NCBI GenBank assembly: GCA_020744425.1
Contig: JAGMUV010000022.1
Span: forward strand, 124,001 to 188,000
DNA length: 64,000 nt
Source: Dactylonectria macrodidyma
Lineage: Eukaryota > Ascomycota > Sordariomycetes > Hypocreales > Nectriaceae
Direction: 5' to 3'
A program made the translations under genes and the position numbers. Below the pieces are notes generated by a model that was given only the letters and a program-made list of their open reading frames with translations, was not told where the DNA came from and did not search any database. Shown in pieces: positions 1 through 10,165 of this stretch. Numbering within the stretch: the stretch's first letter is position 1; each line of letters starts with the position of its first letter.

Positions 1-2906
1 ACCTGGCAGCGAGATGCAATAAAGTTAGCCTCGCGCTCAAACCTCCCCGATAACCACTCGGCATCATGCATTAGCTCAGGCTCGAGCACAGTAGTCTTTT
101 TACCGCACTCTACCGCCTCCTTCGCCAGGGCCTCGTTCAGGGTCGCAGTAAATATATCGTCTACGAAGGCCTTGACCTTCGACCGGTATTCTCCCTCATT
201 AGGATCGGCTATGTTACGAATGAGATCCGATAGGGCCAGGTTGCCATCTAACCATAGTAGACCGTGTAGGTGGAGAGCTCCGCGGTCGTTGGTCTCGACC
301 GTCGCATAATAATGGCTTACGTTCCCGTAAACAGACGGTCGTCCGACGCGAACGTAATGCTCGAAAAAAAGAGAGATCTCGCGGAAGAAGAAGAGCGTTG
401 AGCTGAGAGGGTCGTGGATCGAGAGGGTTGTCACCTGCAGCGATGTGCTTAGAGCACGAAGCAACGCTCTAGCGGCCTCATCATCCCGTCCCCTATGTGC
501 CGCGAGCTTCAGCTTCACCGGGTTATTAATGTCATTAGGATTTAGCGTAAACCAGATGGCTGTGAGGCTGAATGCCACTATCATCGACCAGATCTTCTTC
601 CGCATAGATAGACGGCTCTCGTTTAATAAAGGATGCCAGCTACCGTAGAGCGAGAGTTCCTTCATAAGTGCGATAACGTCCCCGTCTGTGGTCTTTCCCG
701 TCTCAAACATCTCCTTTTGCGCTTCGCGCAAGCGCTCAGGCGTCAGCTTCTAGTATATTCCTTCGACACGCCGAAAAGCCGACCGCTTCAGGCGGCCCTG
801 GGCAACCCACCGGTTCTGAGACCTTACTATCATATTGAATACAAGGAAGGAGAAGGCAGGATGTTGGGCGCAATGCCCGCCGTGCCGCTGCAGAACGACT
901 TTGGCCCAAGACTCCAGGGTCATATCTCGTATCAGGGGATTCGCTGGATCTCCCGCCTCATTCCGGTCCGCCACTCGTAGTCCGCCGCGGCCATAAGGAA
1001 AACAGCTAGGGAAGGTCTTTGGGAAATAGTCTAAGGAAAAGCTATCTGCGAACTCCCAACTATATAATACTCAGATAAACGGACGACCTGAGGAGCCATG
1101 AACCTGCATCGACGGGGCCTCGCCTGCACTAGCTTCGTAGCTATCATCGAACTGGCGCTCTGCTTATAGGGCCATACTGATGAACTCTAGCTTGTCCTGC
1201 TCTGCGAAGGCAGCCTGCTTGTCGATAGAGAATATCGCCGAGGAGCGCAGCTCAAACACCCGCTCTGATGTTTCCTCGGCCGTCGCCTCCTCCAAGCTAG
1301 GGGTTTGTCGTACGCTATGTAGAGCAGGCTCAGATTGTCCAGGGTTTTGCTTAGACCTTTCTACTAGCCCTATCGCAATATCCTCGACCGATGACGCTTA
1401 ACCAGGAGGGTCCTGCCCTCGATCTATTGGAGGCACGATCTGTGCTGTCCGTATCAGCTCTTCTGCAGTCTCTTCTTCCCTCACCATGCGTTAGTAGGCT
1501 TGTATTGGCATATCACTGCTCTCTTCAAAATCCCAACTTTCCATCTCCTCTTCATTAATCACAATATCGACATAGAGAGGGTTGTTTGCTCGCAGCCACT
1601 ATAACGCTATGCAAATAGCGCTAGGTCGAACACTGAGCAGTTTACTCACATCTTGAGGCGTCGGCCGCTCCAGGCCGGTCCAAATCACATGCACCTGCTC
1701 CAATGTCGATACAAGTGGGTGCGGCAGGATCGTAGCAGCCAAAGACTCCACATCGTTGGGGAATACTGTGATATAGCCCGAGACGTGCTTCCGATATGTC
1801 AGGCCGGTCAGTTCGCCACGTTGGATGTTAAACTTGGTGATAAGCCCATATGCTGCATTAAGAGAGATCAGCTTCTCCTCGAAAGGGGTAAGGTCTTTTA
1901 GCTCCTCTGGATACTAATACTCGCAGCCGATAAGCATCGTACTCCCCATACATGCATCCGGGACCTTGCCTCGGTCGAAAGCCGCTCGACAGGAAAAGCA
2001 TATCAGCACTACGGTCTCGCCATCTCCTTCCGGGAAGCATCTCTTACACGCTAGTAAGTTAGTCATTGCTAAACGAATCTCATCAGGCAATGCCCTTTTC
2101 CAGTCAGCATGGTCTAGGTCCTATGGCTTCTTCTGTAGATAGCAAACTGAGCATACTACTATCTCCATGCTGCTTTTATCGTAGAAGGCTTTTAGAAAGA
2201 ACTGGACTGTGTCGATCTTACGCTGTGCAGGCACAGGGTTGCACCAATCACGGCAATTTGAGGCCACTTGCTTCTCTTAGAAGCACTGCTCTACTGCTTG
2301 CATCAGCCTGCGTAGCGCTTCCTTTTGCCGCATAATCATCTCCATGGACATCAGGTCAGGAGGAGCTTTCTATTAGGCCGGGATGGTGCCAGAAGGTCCA
2401 TCTTGCCTTAGCCGACGACGTCTCCTGGTTATTATCAGACTTTGCGCGCTTAAGAGACCTCGGTTGCCCTAAGAAGGATTCATACTCTGAGTTTGGTAAA
2501 TCTAGCTCCTGTCTCGCCTCCCTACCTCGTTGACGGCGCTTGGTCGTGTGCGTCGCCAGCTCCTCTCGACGTCGAGCCTCCTCCTCTTAACGCTGACGGT
2601 ATCTCTCCAGCCACTGTCTTTTCTCTTCAGCTTGTGGGTCGCGTTCTCTTTCTAGTTCCTGCTATCGCAGCCTCTCCTCTTCTTAACGACAGCGTTCTTC
2701 TTCTCGCTGTCGAATTATCTCAGCTCGTTCCTCCGCTCGTTGGCGGCGGCGCTCTTCTTCCTGCAGCCGTCTTGTCATCTGCTGCTGATATCTTCTCGCC
2801 TCCCGCTCCCGTCGCCTTTGCTTTTCTAGCCGCTGCCGAGCTGCTTCCCGTATGGCCCGACTCTCATCACTTTGCGGTCCTGTCCTCGTCTGCTGCTACT
2901 GACTAG
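1..2906 (-). pseudogene. Helitron replicase, 5' part, decayed
   Basis: Read on the minus strand, this is the N-terminal part of a fungal Helitron Rep/helicase; the rest lies beyond the left edge. An Arg/Glu/Gln-rich coiled-coil leader occupies about 2906-2500. A conserved pre-Rep region with CxxC pairs (resembling DUF6570 of fungal Helitrons) follows around 2060-1600. The HUH-endonuclease core is at about 360-240, where the frame reads ...NDRGALHLHGLLWLDGN with the metal-binding HxH (HLH). Such proteins nick and strand-transfer DNA for rolling-circle transposition. Several in-frame TAG/TAA codons stand where Gln or Trp is expected, and the frame is broken in places, so the copy is dead. Family assignment is firm because of the Rep motif; exact boundaries are not. 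Confidence 0.8.
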
Positions 2907-3187
2907 ATAGTTGTGTCTGTAGTGGACTGGGTAGGAAAGAAGGATCATTATGTGGTTCAGCTATGTTAAAGCACTTAGTAATAATCCTCTTTAAATATAT
3001 TATTATATAATGATAAGTCACGTTAGTAGGTTCTATGTTAATAACTCTATAGGTTCCCTAAAACTGACTCTTTCTCTGGATAGGAGAGATATATGAGGAG
3101 GTCTAGAAGAACGTAATAAGAGACCTACAGCATAAAGCCCTTTTCCGCACCTATCTCAACTAAGGTTACGGGCTCTAATCACTGCTA
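2907..3187. other. upstream flank of the Helitron, no gene seen
   Basis: AT-rich sequence immediately upstream of the decayed Helitron protein. I see no ORF or RNA gene. The 5' terminus of the element (TC at an A/T target) should lie here or just beyond but cannot be fixed by eye. Confidence 0.4.
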
Positions 3188-3189
3188 AA

Positions 3190-3332
3190 AGCAATACTAG
3201 TCGCTATCTATAGTAATTGCTGCTATTTATAGCAATCGCTGCTATCTATAGTAATTGCTGCTATCTATAGTAATCAATACTATCTATAGTAATCGCTATT
3301 ATCTATAGCAGTTGCTGCTAGAAGGCGGAGCT
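3190..3332. repeat. 18-bp tandem repeat array
   Basis: About seven imperfect head-to-tail copies of an 18-bp unit with core GCTGCTATCTATAGTAAT. CTATAG within each copy is a palindrome. Copies differ mainly by C/T and A/G transitions. The array lies between the Helitron coding region and a decayed ORF on the other strand, so it may be a subterminal array of one of them. Confidence 0.75.
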
Positions 3333-3699
3333 GTTATTAGGATATGAGGAATTGTTTGCTTTTTCCTTTTTAGCTATAATGCTATTTCAGCCATAATACT
3401 ATTCACATCTAGCTAAACTATTAGTCTCTAATGCCTCAAGCATCAACTATTGTTTCTTTCTTCTAAAATAAGATATAATAATAATATACTATATTAATAT
3501 TAGGGGCAAAGCAATACTAAAAGTAGGATTTATCTATATAGCAAGCCAACATTTCCCACTAATAAAGATCTAACATTCTCTCTCCTTTGCACTTAGCTCT
3601 CCTGAACTCATTTCACTTACAGTACTGCGCGTAATTCTATTACAACTAACATAGCTTCTCCCTCAGCCTCTATAATTTACCCAATACCTCCGCTGCTAA

Positions 3700-5250
3700 A
3701 TAAGCGTGGGCAGGGAGCGATCGGTGCGGATCTTACCATCACCTACCACTCTGACCTAGCCTAATGCGAAATCCTCCCAGCTAGCTCACGCTATACGAAT
3801 GCAGGGAACTTTAAGGCCGGGACCTTCCTGCCCTTCTTCCAGCCTGCATTCATTCTTAACCTTTATCCGCGCCTCCTCAGTCCTAAAGATGACGAGACCT
3901 CGGGGCTTCCTTTACTACTCTCCATATTCAATCCCGGAGTAAAAACAGCAACCTTAGAAGAGGACTAGGAGGGGAAATGGTTTACTATAGTCGCCTGACT
4001 TCTTCTAAACAAACTTACCTTCCATAGCGTAAGTTTGGATGGATAGGAGATAGAAGAAACTCAATCTGTGCAGGTTGCGCTAGCACTGCTGCGCGATGGC
4101 GGCCTGACTCTATACGTCTTCTCACATCCTACTCGTATAGGTCATTAATGCTTACAATCCCATAGTATTATCCCTCGACTCCTCGATAGTAGCGACGAAG
4201 GTGCCCCCTGGCTAAGCTCTTTAGCACATGTATCCCTTGCCGGTCCTGTCGATCTAGACACTTTCCATATTAAGGAGGATATCTGGCCAGAGCCGCTAAG
4301 CAAGACTTCTGTGTTCATAAAGCTGGGTTCTTACTTGGTGCTAGAGAACGACCGCCCTCCTCACAAAGGCATACACATATGCCACGTCCTCCTCCTCTTC
4401 CCCATAGAGCAATAACTATAGAGTTCTCTACTCAGGTAGATACGACAAGCTGTGAACCCCTTTCCTAAAGGGTCATGGATTGTATGCAGCGGTCGCGTCT
4501 TGGGGGTCCTTAACTGCGAGCTTATCCAAGGCCCTCAAGTCGTTAATTCCACCGTTAGGATCTTGGTAATTCTCCCCGACGATTGGGAATTCATTCGGCA
4601 GAGTGCCCTGTCTATACATAATGCATCTATGCCCACATCGTCGAATCCTGTCAATGAGTTGCTTACGCCACTACGACCAGCTGGCCCTGGGGGCGTTACG
4701 AGCAGAAACCCATTCTCGTCTCCAATCCGTAGTTAAAAGCAGTCTCTGCAAAAAAAAGCTAATTCCCCGACACTGCTATCAAAGCACTCAGATCGCGAGG
4801 CGACTAAACCGCTAGCCTGCCCTAGAGAAAAACATACACCACTAACTGTAACCACAATTAACGTTAATCCAGTGCTTTCAATTCCAAGTTCGGATATGTC
4901 TTATCCCTTCTAAGCCTCTTCCTTAAGCTAACTAGCGATTCAGATAGCAATCGTACGGATGGTGGTTTAGATACTGAGGAAATATTAGATAACTAACTCG
5001 GTCCTACTTCCCTTACTCTGACACGTAAGAGGAAGTAATAAAGCATTCCTAAGCCAATCCGAAGTAAGAGAACTACAGCAGGAAAAAGGAGGGCATAGTT
5101 ATATGACTAGATTGCTAGTATCGACTAAAAACATAACCTTCCTGTTTTGTTTTACAAGTCTTATCCATCCTCGCTCTACTACGCATCCTGCCTACCCTAC
5201 GGCATCCGTGACTTCGGGTAGTGGTATCCCTTTTGTCCCCCTGCCTAATA
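3700..5250 (+). pseudogene. decayed ORF of unknown family
   Basis: One open-like reading, moving between frames, can be followed for about 1.5 kb on the plus strand. Well-formed protein segments include GTFLPFFQPAFILNLYPRLL (about 3810-3870), SVFIKLGSYLVLENDRPPHK (about 4310-4370) and WIVCSGRVLGVLNCELIQGP (about 4480-4540). A Lys/Arg-rich tail (TLTRKRK, KRTTAGKRR) follows near 5020-5095. Stops fall at Gln or Trp positions (TAG, TAA, TGA), as RIP-like C-to-T change leaves. I do not recognise the family. The WIVCSGRVLGVL stretch could be an OB-fold strand pair, but that is a guess. It stands divergent to the Helitron at 1-2906 and may be a companion gene or an unrelated element. Confidence 0.45.
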
Positions 5251-5279
5251 TAATAGTTCTTAACTGAATTAGAGGGGTT

Positions 5280-5512
5280 TGTTAAATAGTATAGGTGACC
5301 ACAATAATGGCCCTGTAATGTGTGTGTGTATTATATAGCTTCTCCTTAAGCTCCCGCCCCTTAAGATCAGGGAGGTATAGCTATTCCTAGCTTCCTAATA
5401 TAGTCTAGCCTAGTAAGGGCTTGGCAAGCCCTCCCCGATTCAGTCCCAAAAGACCACCTAGTCTCATGTAACCACCCTGCGCCTAGGTATTCTAATATGG
5501 TCTAATTTAACA
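5280..5512 (-). repeat. solo LTR, Copia-type, with target duplication
   Basis: 233 bp bounded by TGTTAAAT... and ...ATTTAACA, flanked on both sides by the 5-bp direct repeat GGGTT (5275-5279 and 5513-5517). The body matches, in diverged form, the LTRs at 38611-38843, 38844-39083 and 48149-48388, including the block around CCGCCCCTTAAGATCAGGGAGG. A perfect target duplication with no internal region indicates LTR-LTR recombination after insertion. Orientation is inferred from the other copies. Confidence 0.85.
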
Positions 5513-5517
5513 GGGTT

Positions 5518-5805
5518 AGCATAGGAATTGCTAATGATCCCTATGAATTACTAGTGATTCGTTAGAAGGGTGCTCCGATCCACTAAAGTTATGTATAACA
5601 GCTTTGACCGGGGTTCTGCGACGGGTGACCGCCCGGTCTCCACCTAGGTCATCGTAACACTTTAAATCCACCATCTTACTGATAATACCTATAAGCAGCC
5701 CTTCTTTACCAGCTTTATCACGCTAGCACAGTTCCTCCAGGCTTCCTTTGGCGGGCCGCTTGCCGGACCGGTCCCTCCTGTTTTATACTAATAGTACTAT
5801 AAGTA
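5518..5805. other. spacer, nothing identified
   Basis: No coding, RNA or repeat signal that I can support between the solo LTR and the TIR-like sequence at 5806. Confidence 0.4.
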
Positions 5806-5850
5806 ACGTACATGATAAGCGAGTCGGAAATACAAGCGAGTCGGAAAAGC
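5806..5850. repeat. isolated Fot1/pogo terminal repeat
   Basis: Preceded by TA (5804-5805), this repeats the terminal sequence of the Fot1-like element at 7377: ACGTACATGATAAGCGAG, then a second AAGCGAGTCGGAAA. It is probably the left end of another, now decayed, copy. I did not find its partner end nearby. Confidence 0.7.
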
Positions 5851-7374
5851 ATACTGTGCAGCTAAAATAAGTAATTTTAGATTTCTTAAAACTAGATATA
5901 AGACTTATTAAGATTTAAAAACACATTTTTAGAATAAATTAGAAAAAAAGTTATAAGATAGTATTTTTTTAAAGAATTTTAAAATTTTATTAAGCTGACT
6001 ATAAGTAAAAATAGTAAAAAAAACAGTGCGAATTCTATATTACTAGCGCTATAAGTATGTATAGCTTAAAAAAATTCTTAAAAATAACGTATATTATAAA
6101 TAAGCTAGGTTTAAAATTTTAGCTATTTTAGACCTAGTTTAATTTTTTAAGAAATTTTCTAAAAATTCATTTTAAGGTGTATTTTTGTTATGGTTCTCTC
6201 TGTGTCTGACCTGAGGGATGTCGTTACCAACAGCTATACCGTCGGATATGCCTGTCGTAGTGTTTTACACTGTTACAGTTCCTTCACCTTAGTAATTGGT
6301 ACTTAGTGATCTGGTTCTGTATGTTATGTGTAAAGTCTTGATTGTCTGATCTAACTTCCAGAGTGGAAGATTTGACTATGGGCTTGTCATTTCTGCTAGT
6401 GGGAACCTGGTCCCGACCTATCCATAACAATAAGGAAGATAGGCTTTCTGAGGCATATTATATACCATTATAAAGCTAAAAATCAGGAGATTTTGAATAT
6501 GTTATGTATAGTCTTATCTAATAAGAGCTAAAGGAGATATTTCCTTATCAGTTATATATTTTATATATAAGGACTTTACATATATTCTATACTGCCTTTC
6601 TCTTATTAATACTAATCTTTCCTAATTATTACTTTTTAATAGTTTAGCTGTTACTTGTATATTAATGTCTTTTTAGTTAATTTTATCCCTTCCCTTACTT
6701 ACAGTTATCTTCCCTCTATTTTATAGCTAAGTTCTTTTTACTTTATACTATTTACTAAGAGTCTTATTTACTTATTAAAGTATCTAGTTCTCAGACTTTA
6801 ATAAGGCATTTTAATATATTATTACCTTTATTCCCTTTAAAGGTAACTTAAGTGCTTTAAGAATTAATACTAAGGAGCTGCTTTAATACTGTCTTACTTA
6901 TCTTTTGAAGTATTTAGACTATAAGCTAGCCTTAAGCACTGTCTTTAGGGTCTTTAAGACTTAAGGGTTAGGAAGGCTGGCCTTTTCTCTAACTAGTGTT
7001 AGAGTCTGTAGCTGTATATTAAGCTTTAATATAATATTTTCTGGATTTAAGGGAATAAGTCCGGCCCTTTAAAAACCCCTCTTAATATTACTCCTTATTA
7101 TAACAGCTTTATAAGCAGTATAAAAGGCTAGGAAGAACTCTGTCTTTAAAATATAAGTTATTAAGCATCTAATTAAATGCTTAATTTCTCGACTATATAC
7201 CTATTTAAGCAGCCTAAAGTACTTAATATTAAGAGGCTAAAGTAAATAAGATAAATAAAGCAGTATATAAAGTATAATAATATAATTCTCTTTATAATAT
7301 TTCTTAAAGTTAACTGAGTAATAACTATTATACCTATTAAAAATGAAAAGATAATAGTAATTAGTTAATTAGGC
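5851..7374. other. AT-rich relic DNA interrupted by the transposon nest
   Basis: Very AT-rich sequence without open frames, resembling RIP-decayed repeat DNA. It resumes at 17356-17790 on the far side of the Fot1/pogo insertion. Apart from the LTR-like block at 6186-6429 I see nothing readable. Confidence 0.5.
6186..6429. repeat. LTR-like block with TGTTATGG...CCATAACA ends
   Basis: A 244-bp segment of higher GC than its surroundings, bounded by the inverted 8-mers TGTTATGG and CCATAACA, the TG...CA form of an LTR. No target duplication is evident, so a solo LTR is only the best guess. Confidence 0.4.
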
Positions 7375-7376
7375 TA

Positions 7377-7424
7377 ACGTACATGATAAGCGAGTCGGAA
7401 ATACAAGCGAGTCAGAAAAAATCC
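7377..7424 (+). repeat. left inverted terminal repeat of the Fot1/pogo element
   Basis: Begins ACGTACATGATAAGCGAG right after TA. It is the inverse of 17306-17353 with a single visible G-to-A difference (GAGTCAG for GAGTCGG). Confidence 0.9.
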
Positions 7425-7485
7425 CTCAACTCTCCTTCTTTTTATTCAATCAATCATTTCTCAACCACCAAATATATCACAGTCA

Positions 7486-9010
7486 ACCAAAGAGGCAAAT
7501 ATTATCCTTGCCCTTCAGGCTCTTCAAAATGATCCAAAATTACGCGTCTACCCTACTGCAATATTATATAAAGTCCCGCCTAATACCCTCTATGACCGAC
7601 ATCATGGCAAACCTTCTCGAGGCGATATTATCCCTACTTCGCGTTAACTAACCGACCTCGAGGAACAGATCATTATTCAATTCATTCTCGACCTGGATTC
7701 GCGAGGATTTCCCCCGCGACTGCGTAGTATTAAAGAAATGGCCAACCGACTGCTCGCCGACCGCGACGCGTCACCTGTCGGCAAGCGCTAGGCTTCTAAC
7801 TTCGTTAGGCGACACCAAGAGCTTAAGACGCGTTTTTTTCGTAAATACGACTATCAAAGAGCTAAATGCGAAGATCTGACTATTATTCGCAAGTGGTTCA
7901 GGCTCGTGGAGAACACAATCGCGAAATATGGTATCGACCTAGCTGATATCTATAACTTTGATGAGACCGGCTTTATGATGGGCATAATCGCAAGCGGAAT
8001 GGTCATCACAGGCGCAGATAGGCGTGGAAACCCGAAATCAGTGCAGCCTGGAAACCGGGAATGGGTTACGGTCATTCAGGCGATCAATGCAGAAGGCTGG
8101 GCGATCCAGCCGTTCATCGTGGTTGCGGGCCAATATCACCTCGCTAGCTGGTACCGGGAAAGCAACCTCCCGGGTAATTGGGCTATTGCAACAACTCCAA
8201 ATGGCTAGACCGATAATGAAACAGGTCTTAAGTGGCTTAAGCACTTTGATCGGCATACAAAGAATCAATTGACCGGTCGCTATCGTCTTCTGATCCTCGA
8301 TGGGCATGAAAGTCACCACTCCGTCGACTTTAAGAAATATTATGAAGAGAATCACATTATTACGCTTTGTATGCCGCCTCATTCATCTCACCTGCTTTAG
8401 CCTCTTGATGTTGGGTGCTTTGGGCCGCTTAAAATAGCTTATGGTCGAGCAATTGAGCAATTGATCAGATGCTCTATAACTCACGTTTCGAAGACCGAGT
8501 TCTTCCCAGCCTTCTATGCTGCTCATAAAGCCGCTATGACAAAGAGTAATATTAAGGGAGGTTTTCGAGGGGCCGGACTTGTTCCCTTGAACCCAGAAAA
8601 TGTCATATCGAAGCTTGATGTGCAGCTACGGACTCCAACACCGGTTGAGGAGGAGATCAGCCTCCCTGACCCTTGGGTCTCGAAGACCCCAAAGACTGTG
8701 CTTAAGGCTAGCTCTCAGTCTGAATACCTCGAAAGACGAATGAGAAGATATCAGAACAGCTCTCCAGCATCAATTCTTAAGGCGCTTAAGTCACTTTCAA
8801 AGGGAACGAAGGCGATAATGCATCAGAACGCCTTATTAAAGTCTGAAGTCCAGATCCTTCGACAGGCAAATGAGACTCTTAGCAAGCGGCGCAGAGCGAA
8901 AAGAACCCGCCTACGTAAAGGAGGGAAGATGACTCTAGATGAGGGAAGGGGTGAGATAGATCAGAGAGATGTTAATGCACAGGTAGTAGCTGAATCGTCG
9001 AGAAGTAGTG
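7486..9010 (+). pseudogene. Fot1/pogo DDE transposase, N-terminal and catalytic part
   Basis: One frame runs from the N-terminal helix-turn-helix region (TKEANIILALQALQNDP), through a CENP-B/Tc5-type HTH (LTDLEEQIIIQFILDLDSRG), to the DDE_1 core. Catalytic acidic residues are in YNFDETGF and LLILDGHESH, followed by MPPHSSHLL and PLDVGCFGPLK. A basic, leucine-rich tail follows. At least four in-frame stops occur: two near 7650 and 7790, one at about 8206 where Trp is expected, and one at about 8398 where Gln is expected. The changes fit C-to-T/G-to-A mutation. The reading is cut at 9010 by the chromovirus and resumes at 17129. Confidence 0.88.
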
Positions 9011-9446
9011 TGTAACGGTCGTGTTCCCAGGCTAACCTGTACGTGGTATAGGGTAGCTCGGAAAGGGTTCCTAAGGGATAGACCAGGGTCTATGTTAGCA
9101 GAACGGTTAGGTCACACTTACTGAGCGGTAGTCGTAGTGTTACGTTAGGTAATAGTCAATGTACGATGATGCGTAGCAGTCAGAGTAGATTGAGGTAACC
9201 AAGTTGTATTGATAGCTGAGGAGCTGGTGTCCTAGTGACAGCCAGTTCCTCGGGTTTATATACTATGTAGTATGAGGTTCGATCACCTTAGTTACAGGGG
9301 TGATCGCAGTGATCACAGAAGTGATCACGGTGATCACGGGAGTGATCGCGGTGATCGCTCCACAGTTCGCTGTGATCGCTCGTAATTGGTGAGAAATTTG
9401 TGGGGGCCACGTGACGTCAGGCGTCTACGTTGCACGGGTCGTGACA
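9011..9446 (-). repeat. 3' LTR of the chromovirus
   Basis: 436 bp. In element orientation it begins TGTCACGACC and ends GACCGTTACA. It contains the GTGATCAC array, the TATA box and the presumed R start seen in the 5' LTR. Confidence 0.95.
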
Positions 9447-9560
9447 CGATGTCTCCCCTCCGTTGGTCCTTGTCCCCAAGGCCTACAAGTCGGCCGTCCC
9501 AAGTTTCTCCCTGGTTTGTCCAACCTTCCCCTGTAATTATTTTTCCGTAATGCTGACAGC

Positions 9561-10165
9561 ATGTCGAAGGTGAAATCGCAATCCGCCGCGCGTCGTCATC
9601 GTCTCTACGAACTTATTGAAGAAATGGGCTCCGAGGTTATCGAGTGCTCAAATTGCGCTCAACGGAAGTTGAAGTGCAAAATGCTCGAGGGCATTTCCCG
9701 CTGTTCTGAGTGCGTTCGTCGCGGACGTTCTTGTGACGGCTCGGGGGAGTCGATCTCCGTATGTGAGTGTCTGTTCCTGCTTGACAAATTTTGTGTTTTT
9801 GTGTTGACCGGGCAGCTTCCCGTCTGACGGCTGAAAAGCGCCGTTTAGAGTCCGAGGAGGAACAAGCGGAAGAGGAGTTGATAGAATTGCAACAGCAAAT
9901 GAATGAGCGTTTGTCTCGTCTGATGCGGCTTCGTCGTCAACGAAAACAGCTTCAAGAGAGAGGCGTGGAGATGGTGCGTCGGGGGCTTCGTTCCCTGGAC
10001 GAGTTGGATGAGGCGGAGCGCCAAGAGGCTGATGCGGTCATCGAGGTTCAGGCCCATGGTGGGGTGGATGCGATCGATTGGTCCACTATGTTTGATTTTG
10101 GTGCTGCTTCTTCATCTTCCGGCGTTGCGCATGGAACGTCTTCAGTAGACGTTGCGCGTGGATGA
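9561..10165 (+). CDS. Zn2Cys6 plus coiled-coil protein encoded antisense inside the chromovirus
   Basis: Two exons, 9561-9762 and 9816-10165, joined by a 53-bp intron with GTGAGT donor and CAG acceptor, give 183 residues. Residues 29-58 form a canonical fungal binuclear zinc cluster, CX2CX6CX8CX2CX6C (C29, C32, C39, C48, C51, C58), starting CSNCAQRKLKC. From about residue 70 there is a long, highly charged coiled coil (Glu/Arg/Leu-rich), then a Ser-rich tail. The gene is transcribed opposite to gag-pol, between the 3' LTR and the end of pol, and overlaps the last 80 bp of pol tail to tail. A plausible role is DNA binding or regulation for the element or its target, but this is inference. Intact frame, exact zinc spacing and a splice that keeps phase argue that it is a real gene. 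Confidence 0.75.

Noticed and set aside
9298..9383. GATCAC repeats as a CRISPR-like or telomere-like array
   Set aside because: Units are 11 bp without distinct spacers, lie inside both LTRs of a eukaryotic retroelement and fit promoter sites instead.
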